From the NCBI RefSeq assembly GCF_037975245.1, contig NC_092572.1, positions 21,752,489-21,812,488 of the forward strand: a DNA stretch of 60,000 nucleotides, written 5' to 3'. A model generated the notes under the pieces. The model was not told where the DNA came from. It was given only the letters and a program-made list of their open reading frames with translations, and ran no database searches. The translations under genes and the position numbers were made by a program. Every line of letters begins with the position of its first letter. The stretch's first letter is position 1. Origin of the DNA: Apostichopus japonicus (Eukaryota; Echinodermata; Holothuroidea; Aspidochirotida; Stichopodidae). Below, piece after piece: positions 50,117-60,000 of the stretch.

Positions 50117-53100
50117 CTGAAAGACAAAGTAAGACATACATTTATGAATTTCAAAGACAAGCATACATGCACCTCATTTCACATTATTAATTAAAATTTG
50201 CAAGTGACTCTTTGAGATCCAACCTATTGAAATCTCTGACTAAAAGGAGCACATTGTAAATTAGGAGAAACATACAAAGAGTGCAGTATGACACATTTCT
50301 GTCTTTTAAATTTTCCACCCTTCCACAATTCTGATTTTCATATCTTTTATTCGATCCTGTGGTTCTTTGGAGCACTAACCCATACATACTGTACTGTATG
50401 TATCAAGCACTAGGCTACTACCGTACAGTCAGGCTATGGAATCAAATAGTACGGTACCTACAGTACAGTAAGAGTTGATTCCTGAATTAGAAAGCTTCAT
50501 GTACACCATAATATCTATCTTGTCACGACACAGAAAATAATTTATCCAGTATCGCACAGGAAACTATTATGCAAAGTATGTAAAATTGCTAAACACATGC
50601 AAATTGTGTGGATGCTCCGACTTCTTTACACTTAAAGTGTTAGTACTGTAAGTACAGTACTTTCAACTTTCTGTTGTAATAACACTTCTGTACTGTATAC
50701 TCTCACAAAATACATCAAAGTCGGTACTCAAACTAAAGACACTGAATCAGGCCTAGAGTTTCACAATTTGAGGTCACTTGAATACAAATTCAAGTGCTTA
50801 AAAGATCTACTTGCTCAAATGAAGACAGTGGCCTAGCTTCCCTGTTTTGCATGGGCGTCCCACCCTGCCCCTACATTTGCCCGCCCTGCCCCTCTTTCAT
50901 CCGCCCTTGTCAAAATTACAGCAACAGGACTCTCTGCTGCATGAATCTTGTCCTCCGGTTAACTCCACCTGCCCCTCTTGTAATGACACAACTACGGTGC
51001 CTGAAAAATCCCACATCCATGTGGTACTGTACATCAGTTATAGTTATTGAATATTGATATTTACATTCATTTAGTTTCTTCCGTATTCTACTGTCATACT
51101 GTTGGTGTATATACAGTACAGCATTTACTAATCCCTTGCATTAACCATGTGCATAAATACATAGACTTTGAATGGTATCCGTGACATTGAATACGGAACA
51201 CGGATTAGCCTGGGGAACGCTGCAAGTGGGCAGTGATAGTAAATGGGGAACAATATTGGTAATAACCCATGTGGAACTAACACTGGTTATTTGTAAGGTT
51301 CTATTATCTTACCATTCAAATTAATGAGCTTGACAAAGTCTAAATGCAATTATTTCAGTTTTTAATCAAACTGACGTTCACTGTTATTACATACTGTAAA
51401 TCAATTGTGAACAATTTCCATCCTGTCACATTTCCGTCCTGTCACATTAATATCAAAGTTTTTTATTCATGAAAGTATTCCAAGAAAAGAATACCACAAA
51501 TCTAAGTAGCTTCCTGTTACATATAGTTATTAAAGAAGTTACAGTTTAAGTTTTAAAGAATGAACTTACTTTACTTTCGATAAAAACCAAAAAGATGTTC
51601 GTGTTGCTAAAATTTATGCTTTCTATCATTCTGTCAAGTCACTGCAATAAATTTGTGTCACTATGGCAACACTCCAGATGATGAATTTTTATTTTTTTAT
51701 TGGTGCTGGTTTAAAGTCAACTTGTGACTTGTTTGTATAGAAATACTGTATTAGAGTCTTCGTAAATTAATGAAACATCAAATTAATTGCATAGGGTAGA
51801 GTACAGTACACCAAACTCAGTCCAGTCACAAAACGATACTTCTGGCTTTGACAGCCCTTTTGGAAATATTGCAAACACAAGGTTTATTGTTTGGATAGTC
51901 GGCTAATGGTAGGATATAATTTTTTATGGAATTAAAACTTGAATAAAATGTTTTTGCAAATGGTTCTGGTAAACACGGGGTGGAAAAGGGTCTAAGCCAG
52001 GACATGCTAATTTTTTCTCTACGTGAAATCAGTTGTATCCAGTGCAAGATGTCGTCTTGTAAAAATAACATTTTTGCAAAGAAATTTGTGGCTCCATTTG
52101 CCGACAGTTTGTACAAGACTTGCAGCATAAGTGTTGAAAGTAGTTGGTCAAACAGAGGAAGCAAACAAGAGAAGTAACAGGAAGGATAGGCTTGTGTTCT
52201 ACCACAAAAAAAAAAAATGCAAGCCCACAGTTTCATGCATACAGTATCAACTTGCTGGCGAATATAAATATTTATTTAAAAAGAGTTAAGGGCTAGTGTT
52301 ATCTTTTGTTACTAATTTACTAACAGGATTCCACAAATGAGAGTTATACAGGTACAAGTGGTTACTGTTTGTGAGCGAACCATAACTTAGGATAGCAGAT
52401 TATAATTTTGATACTTTTATGTTATTAATGCATGTATCCATGTATTAATGCACATGTATTATGTATTAATGCATGACATTAAGTGCTTCGAGACACTTTG
52501 TTCTGGCTGTTAAAAATATCGCTATCAGGCTGATAGCGAAGTGGAATATATATCTCATGTTGGCCAAAAACGATATTGGTGATATGGGCACAGCACTACT
52601 GTGTACAGAGTTTCATTGTATTTAACTGACACACCCACAGTGACTTGCAGGGTCAGAAACATCAGAACAATAGTGCAAGGACTACTACAGCATAGTCATC
52701 AAGATACATAAAAGAGTTCTGCTAACCACTCATATTTATACAGTACTTACATTGTACAGTAATACAATGGTAGCATCTGGTGAATTACCTATATACTGTA
52801 TACACTATGGTAAATCATGCATGACCATGCCCTAAAGAAACCAAACACTGAAACTTATATGTTATTGTATTTAGTATTAACATTAGTCACAAGAGCGTAC
52901 AACCGTTATACTCACTTACAAATATGTTTATTCTAGAGCAAACACATCATCAATGTTGTCCAGAATCGATCGGAACTAGTGGGGAGTGTCCCATAAATCA
53001 GCATGTTGTAGTTAATGCAGCACTGGAAGTTTTTGAAACATATCATAAGTTTTCCATTTAGGCTTAGACAGGTCAAGGGTTACGTACCTACCCCCATCTT

Positions 53101-54917
53101 TGGACATCTTCAGAGTTTCTGAAATATATATCCATATAGGCTCTGTTATTTTATAATAATTCCTATTTCCCTTGCAGTGTTGTACAGGACTGTTGTTGGG
53201 TGTTGTATACCATTGAGATAGTGTACAGTAGACTAGTACTACAGGATACATGTATATACGTAGTAATAGCATTGACTTTCCTCTATCAGTTGTGAACTTG
53301 TACGCTTATAATAGTCTTACACAATCAGAACAATGAATGCATACATACATGAAGATAATGACTAACGTCATCCACCATTATGAATTCATTAAACTTCTAA
53401 AAATCAGTTTGTTTGTTTTAATATTTATTTGTGCCATGTTACAGAAAAATAATCTCATATATACATACCATGTAAGTACTATAAAGCTTTTAATGTTCTT
53501 GATTGATCACACCTCTATTCTATTGTAGTATAGCAGTAATATATGTATATAATATACATACACTGAATTATCAGTTGTTTATCCTGATCCTACATTGATA
53601 TCAGTTTTGTTTTTGATGAATATTTCACTGTTAACATGTTACCAATCGTACTCAACCTTTGTACTCTGTTTACTCAATAGCCGCAACGCTGACAAACCAA
53701 CAATCTGTAACCTGGCTGTTAATTTGCAACTTTAAGAGCTTCACAAGATCACAGGCTATATACATACAGTACTGTACACAACTTTAATATTAGGCCAAAG
53801 AAACCTGCTGTGTCCCTTCTCCCTCCCCCGCTGTGCCCCTCTCCCCCCTCCCACCCCTGTGCGGAGAATGCCAATCACACTGAGTTGAAAACCACTGACT
53901 CAATACTTAAGACTTGTTAATCTTTCTTCATTTCATGGTAACAATGTACATTTCCAGACACCAAAGGGTATAGAATAGGTCATGAAATTGTCTTTATTTT
54001 TTATTCAACAACTAATCTTGCCCATTTTGTCAACACCAAAGATACAACTTGTGGTCAATGAGTCAATCTTACTGTACAGTAACTTTATTACAGAATTTTA
54101 ACAATACCTTGCACCAACAGGATATCTTGAATGTCACTCAGATAGGGAAAAAAAAACACCTCAGATCTAAATTCTTTTTACTATTCTAAGAAACTTTGAA
54201 ATACATTTCCTTTTCTGGTACTTGTGATGCTATGGGTTTGAACGTCATTGTTCAGTTGTTTAATAATCCGATTCCAGATCAGAAACCTTTTTTTTTTCTT
54301 TCTTTATTCTTTTTTTCCATTTGAAAAAAATTATCAGATTACTGTACATACTATTAAAGAAAACCTTTCAATTTAAAATAGATTGAAATAAGACATTTGA
54401 AATGCCATGATCATTGAAACAACCTAGAGCAAGCTGTAATATAATATCTTGTACAAACTAAGCTTAGGGATAAACTACCATGTCACTGACACTGAGTCTT
54501 TCAAGGAACAGCCATTTATTTATACATTACTATGATTACTGTACACGTAGAGTTGTGCCCTCATAAATACTCGCAGCATAACACCAGTAGAACAAGCCAA
54601 TACTGTACAAGCCACTACATTTATCAAGAAAAGGGGTCACAGAGGTGCTGATGTGGACCCAGGTAACTTCCTTTACACCAGCAGGATCTCTTGAAGAGTA
54701 CATCTAATGCTGGTGCACAGGTGGTGTAGGTTAATCACAAATCACTGTACAACTGATAGGCAATATTCCAGATCAGAAACTAAAGTAACTTCATTTTTCG
54801 CCACTTGTTCAAGTGACGTACTAGAGAAAGCATTTGCAATGTAAAATTGATTGAAAGAAGGAGTATTTGTAGACCATGAAAACTGCCCTGCCTAAAGTGA
54901 TAAGCAGAGTAACTAAG
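50117..54917. other. Upstream region, no convincing gene
   Basis: AT-rich with many TACTGTACAGTA-type words. The minus frame 51826-52236 (136 codons) and the 63-87-codon frames show no recognised motif. A T11 run near 52206 (on minus) precedes that frame. Confidence 0.5.
53084..53118 (-). CDS. Weak candidate for an upstream first coding exon
   Basis: Acceptor-like ATATATTTCAG, then AAACTCTGAAG ATG encoding MSKDGGRY to a phase 0 GT (TAC|GTAACC), which would join exon 1 in frame. Better donors nearby (GGGG|GTAGGT) have the wrong phase. No family support. Confidence 0.15.
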
Positions 54918-55190
54918 AATATACGTACCTGCGCAAGCCTTGCCAGTTTGAAAACATATTATTTTAGAATTGCCTAAGTTGATGTTTGAACTGTACAGTA
55001 TTTTTGTATCACCATAGCTTTAATGTATTTTTCTATCCTATTAAAAGTTTAATGGTATATACCCTTTAGGCGATATTTTTGTACTATTTGGTTTTCAATG
55101 TTTTACTGTATATTAAATGTTTCAATTCCTGTAAAGCGCTTCGAGCAGCGTTGCTGATGAACGCGATATATAAGTACTGTTTTATATTAT
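54918..55190 (+). mobile_element. LINE 3' end, copy 2
   Basis: TACGTACCTGCGCAAGCCTT and TGCCTAAGTTGATGTTTGAA, then GATGAACGCGATATATAAGT, as at 9350-9660 with small deletions. Confidence 0.75.
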
Positions 55191-58100
55191 TTTTATGATT
55201 ATTAAACTACTGTACAGTGTTAAATCTCTGCAGCAGCAAATACATACTGTACAGTAGTACTGTAACTGTAAGGTTAAACTAATTATATTGATATGGTGCA
55301 ATTACAGATACTTCACTACCACAATAATTTTCACAATTCCATCGATTGACGGAAACAAAAATCATATCAGTACAAACAGCTTACTGTAATTGACAAGATT
55401 GTGGAAGAGTTTCAATAAATACTTTTAAATCAAAACAACTGATAGCATCACAACGACCAATGCACATACTGTACCAGTTCAAACATTGCATTTCACTCAA
55501 TAGGTACAAAGTGCAAGCAATCCTGTACAACGGTTTAATTTCAAAGTTACAAGTCACGGCTGATCTTGACACCATATCTTACTAACAGTGGTATCATTAT
55601 ACTTCAATGGTATTTCACTACCAACTCCCTCTATTTCCCTTTCTCAACTTTTAAAGGTCTGAAGCTATGTAAACTGTACCTTTAGCAATCCGAAACAAGC
55701 GGCACCATTCCTCCAAAGTTAACTGTGAAACTTCCAAGTTAAATAGGTCTTAGTTATATCTACTCAGGTTACACATTAGAAGATACAGTTTAATAAACCT
55801 TCTCCAAATTGTTCCATACTACTAATACAATCAAATCATCCAGAGAATGGACTTTGAACCCACTAAACGAGTCCTGTATATGATCTATCAAGTCCAAGGA
55901 TAACCTGAGCAATCCTACATAAGTACAATACACAAAACTAAATGTGACCGTTCTGCTGCGCGTAGCTAGTGCAAGATCCAAACCAGTGTGATTACGCAAT
56001 ACTGGGGCTCTCCCTGGATTTCAACACCACTACTATAACACAGAATGGTGTATCTATCACTGTTTCACAACAATACTTACAAACTACTAACATACGGTTT
56101 GCCACCTGTGCTGCCACCAAACTCGAATGGCAAGGTAATTTGGAGGTGGTTATATATATGATACTGTAACTAGACTATTAATTTACACAGTTATTGTTAT
56201 CTACTTCCCCTTTCAATTTCACACTACTTTAAACTAGATGGAACCTGTCTAAGGGTAGGGACAGGAAAAGTACTGTATATCAGACCTGGTCAGGCAAGTG
56301 ACGGCAAAAGATGGGCCGAGGAGAAGGTTAACAAGATGGAGGTACTGTACATGTATGGATATATTGTGGTCTTTTCTATGTGTTTGTGTGCAAAAGTATT
56401 GAGTAAAGGTCAAAGACGAACAGGTACTGCAATGGATGAAAGCCAAAACTGTATAAAAGTTACATCATGTTCCTGGGGTTGAAATTGAAGTTTCAAGGAC
56501 CAGGACCACCTTATGGGACTGTGGGTAGGGGGAATAGCTTCAAGGTATATCTTATTGTGTACATGTATCTACATCACATTGAAACAAATGTGTTTTATGT
56601 TAGAGACCGTGCATACAGTAAGTACTGTAACAGATGTGGATTTACACCCCACTCATGATGGCCAGGCAGTTCTATTTCTACTGTATTGCTGTTGGAGAAT
56701 GGTTGCATGGCTGGGTGCTACTAAGCAAAAATAAAACAGTTCCCAGATTATTTAATTTGGACTCGGCTGCTGTTTGATGATTTGCAGGCACCAAAATTTT
56801 TGCTATGTAAATGCATACAGGGTAAATATTGTTTGGCAGAAAACTTCACACTACATAATTAGGCGATGATACCATGCGTATATGAGCTTCTTTGATGTTC
56901 ATTCTCTGTTGACCCCAAATGACCTTTGACCTGCACCCAAAACACTAGGGTTCTTGTACAATTTATGAAGAACGAGTCCTTGCAATATATATTGAAAATA
57001 ATTTTCTACTGTATGTTACTGTAGATTGCACTCTGAAAATTACTTACAGATAGATAGTTGCCTAAAAACAACATTTGATTGATCGATGCAGGGTAAAATG
57101 ATAGCACCATGTAACCCTTGTGGATTCCAGATTGTTCTTTCTTGTACATCATATGGAAGGAGTATAATTCTAGCCTAACGGCATGGACTCTACGCATGTC
57201 ATTACATACTGTATTCATCCTGATGACGTTCAGTGTTGCAGGACAGAAACTTGAAACAAGGTGGCTCTTCTGCGCGGCATACTGTCACACAGTAAACGGT
57301 CCAGAAAGTGGAAAGTAGAATGGCATACTGGCATTTTCCTTTCAACATTGTCTTAGACATTGTATGTACAAGGAAATGATGATCAAAATATGATAAATCT
57401 CTTCTTTGATGTGTCATTAACTTTCGTTTTCATCTGTCCTAGTGATAATCAAATAAAATCATCCCCTTTCCCGTAACTTTTGGAGGTGTGAGACACCAAT
57501 GACTTACAGGTAGTGTTGCAGCACAGAAAAGATTCCGATTAAATGACACTTATGCAAAACTAGTTGTCATGCTGGCTGTAGTACCTTTAATGTGGGTATG
57601 CTCAGAACTACTTTTGTACAACTGTGTTTAAAACAGTGGTTCAGTTTTCCGCTAAACATCATCATCATCAGGCCCGTGTTTCATACCTCCAGTACTGTAG
57701 CAAAGTCATCGATAATTGATCATTTGCTAGTTGTAGTTCTCCTATTGATCAGATACTAACATACAAAAATGCTTGTAACAAACTTCCATTTTTGAAAATG
57801 GTTACCACAAAATTAGCAAAATCTGAAAAGCATATATATTCCATACAATAGTTCCTTGTTTCAAGGGTACTTGCATTCATTAAAATTAATATGTCTGCAG
57901 TATTAACCTCAGATAGTGAAATGGCAAAACAATTAAATCACCATCTCATATCATCATAAATTCATAGCTTTACGCACTATAATAATTTACAACAATATAT
58001 GTCGTTTACCATTTGATGGAAAAATATCATGGAACGTTCACTTTGAACTGCCCAAACCACTTCCTTCAAGTTATGCAGGTTTTCTTTGAGGAAGAACACA

Positions 58101-60000
58101 GATCAAGCTCTTCTGTAAGTGAAGTATTCATGAGCAGGTTTATGTCTATAAATTTCTACAAATGTCTATAATGTGTGTCTCAACCTCACACACAAATGAC
58201 TCATCAACAGATATACACACACAATCATCATGACTTCATCGAATGACTTCCTGGTTCTGGGTAGGAGTGAGTAGAAAAACGTAAACAATAACTTGATGTT
58301 ACAGCATAACCTTTAACAAAGCTATGCCTGGATAATTAGACTGATACATTGATTGCAATAAATATGAAGAAGTGTATTTGTCTTCAATTCCTTACACTTG
58401 TTGTATGATGGCAACAACATGACAGTATCGATTTTTCCTCTTTTAAATGTCAAACCTTGTGCTTAACATTAGATACTGTACTGTAAGGCCACACTAAACA
58501 CACAGATCTATTTATGTCAGTAAACATCTATAGCCAAAATTAAATTTGACAGCCCGGCCCAATGCCATAATATGATAATATTCCTGTGGTTGTATGAAGT
58601 TTCAACAAGTTTTCTGATTTTTGTCATGGTACAAGTTTAGTGATGGTACAGTAACTCAGGGGACCGACTGGATAATACTACCCGGTTCCAAAGCCAATAC
58701 TAACCGGATAGGAAATTGTAAAAAGCAGTCAAACATCATTCTCCATTTTCAGTTACATTTTTATACAAAGTAATGAATGGGAGGTAAAAAAAGCATGTGT
58801 GTTCTTCCATTGAATTTCAAAACTTGGTTCAATATTCACTTATCATCTTGGTGCATAATTATTTCTTACTGTACAATTTCTTACTATTCCAGACCAAGAA
58901 AGTATTGGATCAACAACATTCGTTGACTTGGGCACACTGTACTGTATAGCCTTAGCATATCACTTCCCATTGCGTACTGCACTGGCCCCCTTTAATGCAT
59001 TAAAACATGACTTATGTACTCTTGAGAGGCTCAAACTGTAAGTACACAAACCCCTGTGTCAAATTTTGTGGGAGGCTCATGTCCTTGGGTTTTGGCTGGA
59101 ATGTGTACTGAACGAATACCCAGGGGACCAACCCAAATTAGCAAAGGGGGTACCCCAGGAACAAATTTTGGACCATTTTCATCATTATAGATATTCCCTC
59201 TGAATTTAGGGATTTCAAATATTTAACACCAAAACAATTGCAGTGATTAGATTGAAATGCTTCCTTGGGGGTTCAAATGGTGTAGTAATATCAAGTTTGG
59301 ATTTTTGTGGCCAAAATGTCTCTGTAAATTAAAATTTACTTTTAATGTATGCAAGGAAATCATAAAGCTATGGGTAATTTCCCTGGGTTGTGTTTCAACT
59401 ATGGCCATACTATTTTCATCCAGCTCTAACCTTGGTTCAGTGGTCATGAAAGCAAAGAATAATCACTTTGTTACAAACTGAACATTTGTTTCCTCTTTTT
59501 TCCTTGGAGAGGATGTGGAACTGATCATCAGATGCTGTATTTTGACAAAAGGCTATCATTTATCAATTCAATTGCAAGGATTTCAGTAGTTTCTTTATAA
59601 ATATACTAATGACTAGTTACTGCTTCCAGTACACACAGTCTTTGATGCAAATTGTTGTTACCCAGTTCCAAAATTACTACCCAGCTCCGATTTTGAACAA
59701 CTGTTCCCACAGCCTTAGGCCTAACAAGTAACATTAGTGCTAACACTTTACTGTTAGGTAAGCCAGTTTAGGCCTACTTGTAACTTTGCTATGGCTGACA
59801 ATTTTACCTCTTCTAAAATATGAGAATTTAACTGATTTCATGAGGAACAACCTTTAGTATATGGATCCATATTGACTCCAAACTAAGGGCAGCAATCAAT
59901 TCATTGTTAAACGCTTTGCATTATAGATAAATTGGATGCCATCCATACTAACTTCAAGCGATGCCTAGGCCTACACTAGTCACAGTTGGGTCTGACTCTG
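55191..60000. other. No gene recognised
   Basis: AT-rich, scattered GTACTGTA words, short unsupported frames (60-74 codons). No clear repeats or splice-phased exons seen. Confidence 0.5.

Noticed and set aside
51826-52236. 136-codon minus-strand frame
   Set aside because: No recognised motif, overlapping open frames on the other strand, and this length is expected by chance in 60 kb of AT-rich DNA.

Overview
The window looks like AT-rich invertebrate genomic DNA, most likely from a marine deuterostome such as an echinoderm. That assignment is an inference from gene content, small exons with short introns, tRNA-derived SINEs, LINE tails ending in GCGCTATATAA, and very abundant minisatellites. 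No bacterial-type operon, CRISPR array or rRNA gene was seen, and no virus.

Nearly the whole window is one gene on the minus strand: a TTC3/DZIP3-type E3 ubiquitin ligase. I reconstructed 33 coding exons from 50116 down to the left edge (exon 1 at 50048-50116, exon 33 at 1-109). The splice phases agree at every junction, and the exons give about 1,810 codons. Order of parts: an N-terminal helical region (exons 1-7), a TPR block (8-10), a charged coiled coil (11), a second TPR-like block (12-15), a Cys/His zinc module (16-17), a Lys-rich linker (18-20), a conserved globular region plus a long disordered exon (20-22), a coiled coil (23-29), a Pro-rich linker (30), and a conserved C-terminal segment (31-33). 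The catalytic RING finger expected at the C terminus lies beyond the left edge, and the true first exon is uncertain.

The introns hold at least a dozen minisatellites (units of about 12 to 110 bp) and many short non-autonomous transposons. These include three copies of a tRNA-derived SINE, three TTAA-flanked MITEs, four elements with CAGGGATG-like or related termini and 6-bp target duplications, one hAT with a perfect 8-bp duplication, and a 1.3-kb element with 26-bp inverted repeats. Two arrays are interrupted by insertions.

The most unusual feature is the 2-kb array at 10.2-12.2 kb. Its 64-bp unit is a duplicated exon-intron junction (last 24 nt of exon 23 plus 40 nt of intron), so about 30 decoy 5' splice sites, most with an intact GTAAGT, lie directly downstream of the real one. 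Other arrays and mobile elements also begin within a few bases of splice donors. A possible alternative last exon with its own stop and AATAAA at 2.78-2.95 kb would give a RING-less isoform.

From about 50.1 kb to 60 kb, presumably upstream of the gene, I find no convincing coding exon beyond one weak first-exon candidate near 53.1 kb.
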